A stretch of DNA of 64,000 nucleotides from Natrinema gelatinilyticum (GCF_024266705.1 NZ_CP100757.1:62001-126000); one strand, 5' to 3'; counted from the first letter of the stretch, positions 46,595 through 55,013 are shown. Notes: generated by a model from the letters alone, not told the origin. Program-made: numbers and translations.

Positions 46595-46779
46595 CCTCCG
46601 GACCCGAGCATCCGATTCGCGTCCGTCTCGAGGAAGTCCTCGCCGACGTGTGGATGCTCGAGGGTGAAATAATCGAGCCACTATCGCTCGAGCCGGCGAT
46701 GCAGAATCTCGAGGAGACGATCGAGGTGTACAAGCGCCTCGAGGCAGACGACTCCGACTTCACGGAGAACGAACGATGA
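46591..46779 (+). CDS. Small helical hypothetical protein of the operon
   Basis: A 62-residue acidic protein, likely two helices: PIRVRLEEVLADVWMLEGEI and MQNLEETIEVYKRLEADD. The start overlaps the previous stop and the stop overlaps the next start (ATGA both times). Function unknown; size and charge would suit a protein-protein adaptor. Confidence 0.6.
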   Translation: MTSGPEHPIRVRLEEVLADVWMLEGEIIEPLSLEPAMQNLEETIEVYKRLEADDSDFTENER

Positions 46780-47174
46780 CGGACTCCTCCGGCTGGCTGG
46801 CATCGGTCTGTGACGACGCTCTCGAGTCACCCGACGGCCAACCAAATCTGACAACGACCGAAACCAGACATCAGTCTCTCCTTGAGCAACAGTTCGAGGG
46901 CACACGTATCACGCCAGGCGAGACCGTTTCCTGTCGCGACTGTGGTGACCACCTCCACGAAGGACGTCCAATAAGCGCTCGAGCCTGCCGGTACTCGGAC
47001 GAGCCTACCTACACGATCGCGGCTATCTACTGTGCCGGCTGTGCTCCCATGGAGCTGACGGAGACCGCACACGGTCGAGACGACGTCCTCCTTGAGGCAG
47101 ATATGGGGCTCGCGATGGCCAGTCAGACCCACTGGACGATCCTCATCGAGCCGACAGTCGTGGCTACCGCCTGA
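46776..47174 (+). CDS. Hypothetical zinc-ribbon-like protein of the operon
   Basis: A 132-residue protein with two Cys pairs that could bind zinc: CRDCGDHLHEGRP (about residues 52-55) and AIYCAGCAP (about 87-90), separated by a basic stretch RACRYSDEP with one more Cys. The C terminus (MASQTHWTILIEPTVVATA) is beta-like. It overlaps the preceding gene by four bases. I do not recognise the family; a role in nucleic acid binding is possible but unproven. Confidence 0.6.
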   Translation: MTDSSGWLASVCDDALESPDGQPNLTTTETRHQSLLEQQFEGTRITPGETVSCRDCGDHLHEGRPISARACRYSDEPTYTIAAIYCAGCAPMELTETAHGRDDVLLEADMGLAMASQTHWTILIEPTVVATA

Positions 47175-47371
47175 GCACCACTCCATCGCATAGCCTCCCG
47201 GAACGGTGCTCCCTTCACGAACGGCCAGTCACCAGTGGTCACGTCGTCAGCAGCCGCCTTGCGCGCTCGAGACGGACAGCTGCTCTGTCGCGATAGCGGT
47301 AGCGCCGTGGTCACTGGTTGGCCTCTGAGTTCCGTTCTGGCGAACGATCGCCGACTTCCCCCGATTTCCCG

Positions 47372-48241
47372 ATGACATCCAACAGTCCCAATAGCGACGT
47401 ATCGATTCGCGACCACCTCCAACAGCTCGAGGAGCGAATCAACGATCTCGAGAATGAGAACCAGATCCTCCGAGAGACCGTCACCGAGCAGAGCGACAAA
47501 GTCGAAGCACAGCAAGAGCAGATCGATACTCTCGAGGACGAGATCGACACCCTTCAAGAAGAGAATACACGCCTGGACGCAGTCGCACAGGCGGCTCTCA
47601 AGAAAGGCGGCGCAAACAAAGACCGAATCGCGGAACTCCAAACGAGAGAACTCGAGAAAGGTGCGCATCTCCTCGCCGATCACGTCGACCCAGACTCGCT
47701 TGCGGATGGAGTCGATCGCCTCGAACGATTTTCCAAAGAGGACAACACGTACATGCGGATTCCTGACTCCGAGGATCCGCTCGACCGTGGTGGATCGGTC
47801 ACGCTATCCCACGGCGATCTCCTGCCGATCCAGCAACTCGCACAGATGGACGACGATATGCTCCGGTCGTCGACGAACTCGTTGCCGTCTCGACTCGCGG
47901 TAAAACTCTGGCGGGCTCGGACTGATCCCAGCGTCGGCGATAATCCCTGGCAGAAAGGGTGCAAGGGTGTCCGTGAGTACGTCAAAGCCAGCGATATGAA
48001 ACACTGGATCCGACGACAAGAGAGCGGTGTCAGCGACGCTTATGCGAAAAAGCTCGTCTCGAGGACGATCGACGCCTTGCTCGAGCTGTCGAAGAACCGG
48101 CTGGCCATTAGAAGACAAACCGAACGAAAGAATGGACTGCAATACACGGAGCGTCGAGTGCTGTTGAAGGCGGATTCCTCGATCCCTGGGGAGACCACTG
48201 AAACGATAGACTCACCAGAGACGGCTGGTGTCCACGGATAG
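47372..48241 (+). CDS. Coiled-coil protein with C-terminal DNA-binding-like region
   Basis: A 289-residue protein. Residues about 10-75 form a strong coiled coil (LQQLEERINDLENENQILRE, QQEQIDTLEDEIDTLQEENT). The remainder is mixed, with ERFSKEDNTYMRIPDSEDPL, HGDLLPIQQLAQMDDDML and a C-terminal basic part (ASDMKHWIRRQESGVSDAYA) that looks like a helix-turn-helix followed by a wing. The start at 47372 is preferred over the frame opening at 47318. Such proteins occur in haloarchaeal plasmid genes; their role is not established. It follows the four-gene operon by about 200 bp. Confidence 0.7.
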   Translation: MTSNSPNSDVSIRDHLQQLEERINDLENENQILRETVTEQSDKVEAQQEQIDTLEDEIDTLQEENTRLDAVAQAALKKGGANKDRIAELQTRELEKGAHLLADHVDPDSLADGVDRLERFSKEDNTYMRIPDSEDPLDRGGSVTLSHGDLLPIQQLAQMDDDMLRSSTNSLPSRLAVKLWRARTDPSVGDNPWQKGCKGVREYVKASDMKHWIRRQESGVSDAYAKKLVSRTIDALLELSKNRLAIRRQTERKNGLQYTERRVLLKADSSIPGETTETIDSPETAGVHG

Positions 48242-48288
48242 GTGTGGCCATAGGGATAGAACATCGCCCAACCGGGCTCATTTCGGTC

Positions 48289-48404
48289 CACAAAACGACT
48301 GACCCACCGCGATCTCGGCCGACTGCATGGTCTCGTTACTTGCTGGTCTTTCGTTCGATCGGTCGACGTCGTGTGGTGCTTGGGACCTGCTCAAGACGGT
48401 TCCC
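48289..48404. repeat. Imperfect 116-bp repeat, copy 1
   Basis: Direct repeat of 61302-61416, about 13 kb away. Both start CACAAAACGACT, share GGTCTCGTTAC and TCGTTCGATCGGTC, and end GGGACCTGCTCAAGACGGTTCCC (last 20 of these at 48385-48404). By eye roughly four in five positions agree. One frame conserves FDRS and AWDLLKTVPRG, so it may derive from an old coding segment. Confidence 0.65.
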
Positions 48405-48767
48405 CGAGGACATCATGTGTCACTGGCTCTCAGGCCGAGTGCTCTCACGTGATAAAGGGCCTTGTTGTCGATCAATTCGAATCTGCCCGGGCTACTAACT
48501 CAGAGTTTTAGCTGTAATTGAGGGTGCTAAGCTCCCTTCTTCAGCGAGCGAAGCGTACAGCGCCCGCACGTTTTGTTTTCGTGTGAATCGGCACCCTTAA
48601 TATCCATTCGGCCGAAGGTGGTATTAAGATGCTCACCACGCTTCCGGCGGTGTTCAAACGCGACAACAAGCGTGCATCGTCGGTTGTGGCCGAGTGTTGA
48701 TTCGGTAGGAGTGGGACACTCCGAACCACCTGTAAAGGGAAGTCGCCTGCGGAGTCTGGAACCGTCC

Positions 48768-49944
48768 GCAGAACGCCATAATGAGTGACGGAAGTTATGG
48801 GCATAGACTGAGACGGGCGAGTGATGGGAGGAGACCGGCGAGGCGATCTTGTTCGTCATCTAAGTGAGCAGGAATTGGATCGTCTGCTGGACGAAGCAGA
48901 CGATCCAAAGATCATCAAGCGACTCACCTTTGTCAAACGTCTCTACAAGGGAGCAACGTACGAGGAAGCAGCCGACGACGTTGGCAAATCTGCGTCGACT
49001 GGAAGTCGCTGGGCGCGTCGATGGAACGATGGCGGACTTGGTCAGTTGACACCGGACTTCGGGGGCGGAAGGCCCCCGAAGCTCGGTGACGAGGAACAAA
49101 AGCGTCTGTTAGAACTTCTCCGGGAGGGGCAACCCTGGAAAGCACAGGAAGTTCATCAGCTCTTGGACGAAGAGTTCGGTGTAGAGTACCATCCGGATTA
49201 TCTCGGTCGATTCCTCCGGAATCTCGGACTGTCCTACGCTAAACCACGTCCAAAGCGCCCCTCTCGGCCAGAAAACGCAGATGAAATCCTCGAAGAACGC
49301 GTCGCAGACGCGTTCGACGAGGAGACAGAGACGGCACATAACAAGCGTCCTGATGATGAGGACGAAGGATGGGTCCTCGACGACGATATTTGCACGGATG
49401 GGGGAACTGTCGTCGGTTTTTGTGATGCTTCGCATCCACAACCATACGACAATTCGCATCGACTGTGGTACGTTGATGATCCGACACTGGAACGACCGCT
49501 GGTGAAGCTTGACGAACCAGCGGTCGGATGCTATACGCTCAACGGCGAAAGTGTCCTGACGTTCCCTGAAGATCAATCGAAAGAGAACATCTGTGCGCTA
49601 TTGGAGCAAGTCCGCGAGCAGAATCCGGGAACGCGGATTCTGCTCGTCTTGGATACCTTCTCGTCTCACATCTGTGAACACACGCGCAAGCGCGCACATC
49701 AACTCGGTATTGATCTCGTCTTTCTTCCGGTCGGCTCACCGCACCTCAACCCGATTGAACAGGTCTGGAAAGTCCTCAAACGCACTGCCTCGCCAATCGT
49801 GGTGGCGAGCGAGAGCGCGTTCCGAACTCTCGCTCGCCGTCTCTTCGACACCCTTACCGATCAACTCGGATTTGCTAAGTCCTGGATCGATCAATTCCTC
49901 AGTCCATATTTGCAAAAGTTATCTTGATAATTACGGCGTTCTGC
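48768..49944 (+). mobile_element. IS630-family element, apparently intact
   Basis: Terminal inverted repeats GCAGAACGCCATAAT (48768-48782) and ATTACGGCGTTCTGC (49930-49944) match at 14 of 15 positions and bracket a single complete transposase. No TA duplication is obvious at the outer edges. Flanking sequence on the right is the C-terminal remnant of another gene, so the element landed in older mobile DNA. Confidence 0.75.
48821..49927 (+). CDS. IS630-family transposase
   Basis: A complete 368-residue DDE transposase. N-terminal helix-turn-helix domains: KRLTFVKRLYKGATYEEAAD and LLELLREGQPWKAQEVHQLL. The catalytic core begins at VVGFCDASHPQPYDNSHRLW (first Asp), then RILLVLDTFSSH (second Asp) and PHLNPIEQVWKVLK (final Glu). 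It is a different subfamily from the three decayed IS630 relics in this window. The frame has no defects, so the element may be active. Confidence 0.88.
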   Translation: MMGGDRRGDLVRHLSEQELDRLLDEADDPKIIKRLTFVKRLYKGATYEEAADDVGKSASTGSRWARRWNDGGLGQLTPDFGGGRPPKLGDEEQKRLLELLREGQPWKAQEVHQLLDEEFGVEYHPDYLGRFLRNLGLSYAKPRPKRPSRPENADEILEERVADAFDEETETAHNKRPDDEDEGWVLDDDICTDGGTVVGFCDASHPQPYDNSHRLWYVDDPTLERPLVKLDEPAVGCYTLNGESVLTFPEDQSKENICALLEQVREQNPGTRILLVLDTFSSHICEHTRKRAHQLGIDLVFLPVGSPHLNPIEQVWKVLKRTASPIVVASESAFRTLARRLFDTLTDQLGFAKSWIDQFLSPYLQKLS

Positions 49945-49947
49945 CGG

Positions 49948-50076
49948 GCCGCACGAGACGCGGAGCGTCTTGTGGACGCTGTGGGACCTGTTCCTGCAAG
50001 TTCCGACACAGAAACAGGAAGCTCCGTTCTCAACAAGCGAGGGCTGGGTAGGCCCGAGCGCGGTAGGGCGGAGTAG
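49948..50076 (+). pseudogene. C-terminal gene remnant, possibly TnpB-like
   Basis: Forty-two codons ending in TAG read ERLVDAVGPVPASSDTETGS then VLNKRGLGRPERGRAE. The low-complexity ending with ETGSxVL resembles C-termini of haloarchaeal IS1341-type TnpB proteins, but there is no zinc finger or catalytic part here to prove it. The IS630 element cut off whatever lay upstream. Confidence 0.3.
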
Positions 50077-50097
50077 TTCACAGTTGGCCTCTCCCTG

Positions 50098-50598
50098 CTA
50101 CCAGCCCGCATCGTCCACCTCGACTTGTTGGAGTGCGTATTCGAGAAGTGGGGTGGAGAGATACAAGTTCGTGTCCTGTTTGAGCGTTCGGAGAATCTGC
50201 TTCGCCTCGCTATCGGTGAGTTCTCCACGACTGTACGCGTACAGAACGACGCCGACTGATCCGTGAACTTCGATGTCTTCGTCAGTTGCTGTGTTCCGAG
50301 CGTCGAGATCGTCCGTCAACAGTACTGCATCGCGGCCAACGCAGAGGATGAGTGCGGCGGTTTCGCCGGGATCAAGGTGAGGATATGCGGTTTCTGAGTC
50401 GTATTCGACATCGTGAACCGTGTGCTCCACTTTCGTCAGTATATTGGATTCATTGCCGTGTTCAAGTTCGTCCACTACGGTTTGCGGGACGAGTATCTCA
50501 CCAGTCAGTTTCAGTATGGAAAGGACGCCTGCATCAGCAAGATGAAGTAGTGGCCCTGTGTCGGTGACAACAAGCCTGTTCACGCGTGGAGGCCCCAC
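50098..50598 (-). CDS. PIN-like (DUF3368) toxin
   Basis: A 166-residue PIN-fold nuclease-type protein. Conserved acidic sites: VVTDTGPLLHLADAGVL (D13), VPQTVVDELEHGN, LDPGETAALILC and VLLTDDLDARNTA. The segment LDPGETAAI/L is characteristic for DUF3368. The start overlaps the end of the small gene at 50580-50834 by 19 bases, the arrangement of a VapBC-like toxin-antitoxin pair. It would cleave RNA when released. Confidence 0.85.
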   Translation of the reverse strand: MGPPRVNRLVVTDTGPLLHLADAGVLSILKLTGEILVPQTVVDELEHGNESNILTKVEHTVHDVEYDSETAYPHLDPGETAALILCVGRDAVLLTDDLDARNTATDEDIEVHGSVGVVLYAYSRGELTDSEAKQILRTLKQDTNLYLSTPLLEYALQQVEVDDAGW

Positions 50599-50834
50599 TC
50601 CACGTCCTCGTCGATGGCTTCCTTTGCGGCATCAACGTCGTCCACAACCTCAATGCCGAGTTCGTCAACGGCTTCATCACGGGAGAGGTCGCCGTTGAGG
50701 TACTTGCTGATGACCATGTCGCGGTACAAGGTTTCAACGCCCTTTTCGACCGCCTGCTGGATGACCTCAGACTCGCCGAGGCCGCGGTACTGTGCGAGTT
50801 CTCGGACTCGGTCGGAAACGCCCTCGGTAGCCAT
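50580..50834 (-). CDS. Antitoxin of the PIN pair, UPF0175-like
   Basis: An 84-residue acidic helical protein: VRELAQYRGLGESEVIQQAV, then VETLYRDMVISKYLNGDLSR and EAVDELGIEVVDDVDAAKEA. This pattern (helix-turn-helix-like N terminus, YxxG(D/E)xSxxxAxxxLG) fits the UPF0175 antitoxins that accompany DUF3368 toxins. It precedes and overlaps the toxin gene. Confidence 0.8.
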   Translation of the reverse strand: MATEGVSDRVRELAQYRGLGESEVIQQAVEKGVETLYRDMVISKYLNGDLSRDEAVDELGIEVVDDVDAAKEAIDEDVEWGLHA

Positions 50835-51002
50835 ACGTATTCAGTAGCGGGCAACCGACATAAACATGGTGCGGTGAACATTCGCGATCAGCTTTCACGC
50901 CAAGCGCGAAACTGTTTGCTCCTTGACCGAACCAGCACGAGAATTCGTCTCGATCAGACGCATCTACCTCGAGAGAGGCTTCTACAGAGATACAGCGAGA
51001 GT

Positions 51003-51024
51003 GCCTCGGGCGTGACCCCGAGGC
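51003..51024. terminator. GC-rich hairpin in a gene-free stretch
   Basis: GCCTCGGG and CCCGAGGC form an 8-bp stem with a 6-base loop. It lies in 50835-51230, which holds no recognisable gene. It could be a transcription end or a piece of a mobile-element end. Confidence 0.3.
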
Positions 51025-51230
51025 GATTCACACAGGGATACGATCGATGTGAACGCGAGTTCAACGACGTGTATTCATAGGCATTAGCGAGCCACATCAT
51101 TGGAAATAAACTCAGGGGCGCGTGCGTCGTATACTACTCCGGAATCATCTCATAGTCACCGTTGTGACATCTGCAGACTGGCCACGGTATCGATCGAATT
51201 ACCGATACCGATGGTAGAATACGTGCGCGA

Positions 51231-51692
51231 TCATCTGGCTGCTTCGGTTCCACGCGAGCGCCATGCCATCACCAGAGCAGTCATCAACACAGGCACAATG
51301 ACGGCATGATATACGATATCCGGGAGCGTTCGGGGGCCGATCCCAATGATTATCGTCCAAATCCCGACGAATGTTCCTAACAGGGCAAACGCTTGCACGC
51401 CCGCAGCGATCGAGAACGACGAGCGCGACCGAATCCAGGTCATCGCTAGGCCGACAAGGAGGACAGTACCGATTACACTCTCAGCAATCATCGCCTCCCG
51501 ATGCTCGTATCCATTGATGAGGACGCCTGCGTGTACCATAGCGGCGAGGAAGAAGGATGTGGCCTCCACGCCCAGCAACGCCCGTACAATACGCTTCACG
51601 GAGCGTGTGCCAAGCCACTGGATTTGTTCACCGGTGCGAGCCATTCCGTGGTCTCGATGGTCCTCTACTGGTCCAGTTTTGGATGGGTCCAT
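51231..51692 (-). CDS. Small integral membrane protein, four helices
   Basis: A 153-residue protein with four hydrophobic segments: LLGVEATSFFLAAMVHAGVL, ESVIGTVLLVGLAMTW, GVQAFALLGTFVGIWTIIIG, and IVYHAVIVPVLMTALVMAWR. A conserved His lies in the first helix (MVHAGVLI) and another in the last (YHAVI), a pattern seen in haem- or metal-binding small membrane proteins, though no function is known. The true start may be MARTGEQIQW (residue 17). Confidence 0.65.
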   Translation of the reverse strand: MDPSKTGPVEDHRDHGMARTGEQIQWLGTRSVKRIVRALLGVEATSFFLAAMVHAGVLINGYEHREAMIAESVIGTVLLVGLAMTWIRSRSSFSIAAGVQAFALLGTFVGIWTIIIGIGPRTLPDIVYHAVIVPVLMTALVMAWRSRGTEAAR

Positions 51693-52225
51693 AGTGGCTC
51701 GAACGGGGACGACGGTATTGGTGGTACACTAGAACATGTTCGAAGCTGCGGGAATAAGGCCGTGCACCGACAATATAGTGTATGCCCAGAGCCCGAGTTC
51801 GATTCAAACCACCGGGAAACTCCCTTGGCGGACCCTTCCGGTTATAGAGATGCGAGGAGAATACCCGCGCGTTTAGGCGCGGGATGAATTCGATACGACA
51901 ACTCGGACGGAATCCACACTTCGATGACCAGTCCGAGATTTCTTTTCCATACATTGAAGTGGGAAGTAATCCTCTGAGAGCGGAGGAATCAGGCAAGGAA
52001 TAGAGTGATTCCCGCCGGTCCGACGATGCCCTCGATGGAAGAACGAGCCTCGAAACGACACGCACCGCTTTGAGACACTGTCACCGTCGGTGAACGGGAC
52101 GATATCCAGACGACGCGCCCTCCAACTTCTGGCAGAGAGCGCGGTGATTGCGGAGTTTGTAGGTCACGCACCCATTCAAAAGTGAGGTTCTATGCTCCCC
52201 CGATGTGTAGAGTAATCATTGGTCC
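51693..52225. other. Gene-free stretch with a possible TnpB-element end
   Basis: No intact gene. A plus-strand frame reads NKAVHRQYSVCPEPEFDSNH and RETPLADPSGYRD before a stop at about 51887 and may be a decayed C terminus. The hairpin at 51864-51883 lies at its end. The remainder (51890-52225) shows nothing recognisable. Confidence 0.35.
51864..51883 (+). ncRNA. Hairpin resembling the right end / omega-RNA scaffold of IS200/IS605-type TnpB elements
   Basis: CCCGCGC-GTTTAG-GCGCGGG: a perfect 7-bp stem with a 6-base loop, preceded by GAATA and followed by ATGAATTC. Haloarchaeal TnpB-only elements end in hairpins of this form, and in such elements the 3' end of tnpB is transcribed into the guide RNA. 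Only the end seems to remain; no TnpB core is present. Confidence 0.35.
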
Positions 52226-52759
52226 ATGACGACGTATATCGCATTCCATCGCGGGATCAACGTCGGTGCCTACAACCGGATGAAGATGGATGAGTTGCGG
52301 GCGGTCTTCGAATCGCTCGGCTACGACGATGTCGAGACGTACATCCAGAGCGGCAACGCCGTGTTCGAGACCTCGGAATCCGACGAAGAAGCGCTGCGTG
52401 AGGACATCCACGACGCAGTCGAGGATACGTTCGGCTACGATATCTCCGTGATGATCAGGACGCGGACGGAACTCCAGGATGTCGTAGCCGAACAACCCTT
52501 CGACGTTCCTGCGGAGGATGGCATCAAACACTACATCACCTTCCTCAACGAGGGACCGACGGACGGACGGGTCGAAGCCCTCCTGAATGCACAGAACGAG
52601 GCGGAGTCCTTCGTGGTGAGCGGCCGCGAGGTCTACAGCGAACTCGACAAAGACGCCCTCGGTGACGGTCGATTCACGGACGCCGGGAAGATACTCGGAA
52701 TGGAGGCAACACGGCGGAACTGGAGTGTGGTTACGGCCGTCCAGGAACTGAGTGAGTGA
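52226..52759 (+). CDS. DUF1697 family protein
   Basis: A 177-residue protein with the typical DUF1697 course: TTYIAFHRGINVGAYNRMKM, LGYDDVETYIQSGNAVFETS, ISVMIRTRTELQDVVAEQPF, and the C-terminal ATRRNWSVVTAVQELSE. The family is widespread and has no established biochemical role. It is the first of three tightly spaced genes (5 bp gap, then a 4-bp overlap). Confidence 0.9.
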   Translation: MTTYIAFHRGINVGAYNRMKMDELRAVFESLGYDDVETYIQSGNAVFETSESDEEALREDIHDAVEDTFGYDISVMIRTRTELQDVVAEQPFDVPAEDGIKHYITFLNEGPTDGRVEALLNAQNEAESFVVSGREVYSELDKDALGDGRFTDAGKILGMEATRRNWSVVTAVQELSE

Positions 52760-52763
52760 GCAC

Positions 52764-53192
52764 ATGAGCAACACGTACACCGCGACGGCATCAACGACGA
52801 TCGACGTGCCCCCCAGGACTGTTTGGGATGCACTCACTGCTCCGGAATTGATCAAACAGTACTTCTTCGGCTCCACAATCGAGACGGACTGGGAGGTTGG
52901 GAGTCCCATCGTCTTCCGGGGCGAGTGGGAGGGCGAAACGTACGAGGACAAGGGTGAAATCCAGCGATTTGAGCCGGAACGGGTACTCGAATACACCCAC
53001 TGGTCACCGCTCTCGGGCAAGCCCGACGTGCCCGAGAGCTACCACACGGTTACGTGGGAGCTAACCGGACGAGATGACGAGACCGACGTGACGCTTACCC
53101 AGGATAATAACGATACCGAGGAAGCACGGGCCCACTCCGAGGAGAACTGGGAGATGGTGCTGAGCAACCTGAAGGAGTTGCTGGAGTCGTGA
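52764..53192 (+). CDS. SRPBCC / AHSA1-type ligand-binding protein
   Basis: A 142-residue START-like (helix-grip) protein: IDVPPRTVWDALTAPELIKQ, GSTIETDWEVGSPIVFRGEW, and a long C-terminal helix EENWEMVLSNLKELLES. It belongs to the activator-of-Hsp90/SRPBCC group, which binds hydrophobic ligands or clients. It lies in a three-gene unit with DUF1697 and YdeI-like genes. ATG 52764 is preferred over the GTG four codons earlier. Confidence 0.88.
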   Translation: MSNTYTATASTTIDVPPRTVWDALTAPELIKQYFFGSTIETDWEVGSPIVFRGEWEGETYEDKGEIQRFEPERVLEYTHWSPLSGKPDVPESYHTVTWELTGRDDETDVTLTQDNNDTEEARAHSEENWEMVLSNLKELLES

Positions 53193-53791
53193 GTCGTACC
53201 CCTGACGATGATCCGATATTCTTCGAAACCCGAGAGGCGTTCCGCGACTGGCTCGAGGAGCACTACGACACCAAGGACGAGCTGTGGATCGGCTACTACA
53301 AGGCCGACGCGGAGCAGTCCGGCATCGGCTACGGCGAGTCGGTCGAGGAGGCGATCTGCTTCGGCTGGATCGACGGCCTCATCAATGGGATCGATGACGA
53401 GATGTACAAGCGGCGGTTCACGCCACGGAAGCCCGATAGCGAGTGGTCGAAGAAGAACAAGGTACGCGTCAAGGCGATGGTCGACACCGGGAAGATGACG
53501 CCCGCCGGAATGGAACTCGTCGAGGCGGCCAAGGAATCTGGAGAGTGGGAGGAGGCCTATCGGCTGGCCGACGACCACGAGATTCCGGACGAACTCGAGA
53601 GCGCCCTACGGGAGAACGACACGGCCTGGGAGCACTTCCAGGCGTTCTCGAACACGGATCAGCACGCGTTCATCGCGCTTGTCGAGGCAGCCAAGACGGC
53701 GGAGACGAAGCAGAAGCGGATCGAGCGAGCCGTCAAACTCGCGGCACAGGATCTCCGGGCATACGATGAAAACAACAAGCGGCGGCTCTGA
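53189..53791 (+). CDS. YdeI/OmpD-associated family protein
   Basis: A 200-residue protein with a GTG start that overlaps the previous stop (GTGA). Recognisable segments: FETREAFRDWLEEHYDTKDE, ESVEEAICFGWIDGLINGID, RRFTPRKPDSEWSKKNKVRV, then a helical tail with TKQKRIERAVKLAAQ. The family is linked to resistance to bacteriocins or stress in bacteria; the archaeal role is unknown. With the two preceding genes it forms a compact operon. Confidence 0.88.
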   Translation: MSRTPDDDPIFFETREAFRDWLEEHYDTKDELWIGYYKADAEQSGIGYGESVEEAICFGWIDGLINGIDDEMYKRRFTPRKPDSEWSKKNKVRVKAMVDTGKMTPAGMELVEAAKESGEWEEAYRLADDHEIPDELESALRENDTAWEHFQAFSNTDQHAFIALVEAAKTAETKQKRIERAVKLAAQDLRAYDENNKRRL

Positions 53792-54009
53792 ACACCCGAT
53801 AGCGCCCGCTCCTCGATTCAGCCGGCCCTTCGGTGTAAGAGGTCGAGTTATCAATCGGAGCAGCGAACGACTGTGACCTCCTCCATTTCTGTTTCATTGA
53901 ATAAGCCGGTAGAACAAGCCAGCGAATCAACCATTGAGTATAGAACGTGACAGAATGTCAATTCGAAATTGATAAATTCTTATCACCATATGGAAAAATA
54001 TCGGTGGTT

Positions 54010-54498
54010 ATGGACGTGGTGTCTCGAAAACAGGTAGTGGGAGTGTACGCAGTTCTCACTTTCGGTATCTGTCTAACTGTCCTTACCTATGTTCTCTCCG
54101 GACTCATTCCGTTCATCGGACTCTTTCTCGGTCTTGGAAGCCTTCTCGTCGCAGCAGGGTTCGTGGGCTATGTCTCAGGGCGCTGGGCACTCAGTGTGGG
54201 CGGCTTCCTCCTCCTCTTTTTGAGTACCGTTCCACCCCCATTTATTGGCGGTTGTTTGGGGTGTGTCTGCGATATCCCAGAGAACTATGTCTACTGGCAG
54301 CATGTTCGAGCAGACTTTACTTTCTCATCACCGTTAGGGCTGGGGCCAGCCACTCGAGTAACCGCTGAGCCTGCTGGATGCATCTGTGGGTGTCCGTACT
54401 ACTACCTTCCACTTATCCCCCTTTTCGGAGGATACGGACTGCTTCTCCTTGCAGTTCTCGATATTAATCTGCGGTCCCTTGTGCGATACGCCAAATAG
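54010..54498 (+). CDS. Cys-rich membrane protein, unknown
   Basis: A 162-residue protein with four hydrophobic segments (GVYAVLTFGICLTVLTYVLS, LIPFIGLFLGLGSLLVAAGF, SVGGFLLLFLS, and PLFGGYGLLLLAVLDI). Between them lie two Cys-rich outside loops: GGCLGCVCDIPENYVYW and AGCICGCPYYY, which contain CxxCxC and CxCxC patterns. The frame opens with a GTG at 53947, but the first ATG at 54010 suits a membrane protein better. The loops could bind metal or form disulfides. Family not recognised. Confidence 0.6.
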   Translation: MDVVSRKQVVGVYAVLTFGICLTVLTYVLSGLIPFIGLFLGLGSLLVAAGFVGYVSGRWALSVGGFLLLFLSTVPPPFIGGCLGCVCDIPENYVYWQHVRADFTFSSPLGLGPATRVTAEPAGCICGCPYYYLPLIPLFGGYGLLLLAVLDINLRSLVRYAK

Positions 54499-54766
54499 CC
54501 ACTCTCCAGAACTACTAAACGCGTTACTGATTGTCGAGAAGTTAGTACTGCATACGCACACTGTATTTACCGATTCAAGTACTCGCACAGTAGGTATAAG
54601 AGCCGATATATGATACCCTCATTGTTGGTGTGGTATTGGGGACGCATTACTATCGACATCCAGAGAAATCCTTCCTCTGGTAAACGTAGTCGGTTGCACC
54701 GTTCGCAGATCTACCTACCAACGCGTTCAGTCAGTCATATGGTGAAACCAACCACTTTGTGAATAG

Positions 54767-54961
54767 TTCTATGACACCCTCATAGAAACCGGAAGCGGTG
54801 AATTTCACTCGCGCGTCGTTCGACATACCCCAGATTGGGATGACTACGGCCCGATGCCGGGAAGCATCCAAGTAACGTCAACGGACGACTTCCGAGAGCA
54901 GCTGGGTGACCAGGTCAGAACGTTCGAACCGCTCGAACCGCAGGCTGAACCGGACGAGTAG
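54767..54961 (+). pseudogene. C-terminal gene remnant, unknown
   Basis: Sixty-four sense codons ending in TAG, with an in-frame TAG immediately before: FYDTLIETGSGEFHSRVVRH, DWDDYGPMPGSIQVTSTDDF, then an acidic tail EPLEPQAEPDE. The composition is haloarchaeal but there is no start codon, so the 5' part has been lost. It is 53 bp upstream of the HNH gene and may have belonged to the same unit. The stretch 54499-54766 holds no gene. Confidence 0.4.
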
Positions 54962-55013
54962 CACGCGTATCACGCAGGAATTTATTGACTAACAGACGTA
55001 ATGCCACGATATC

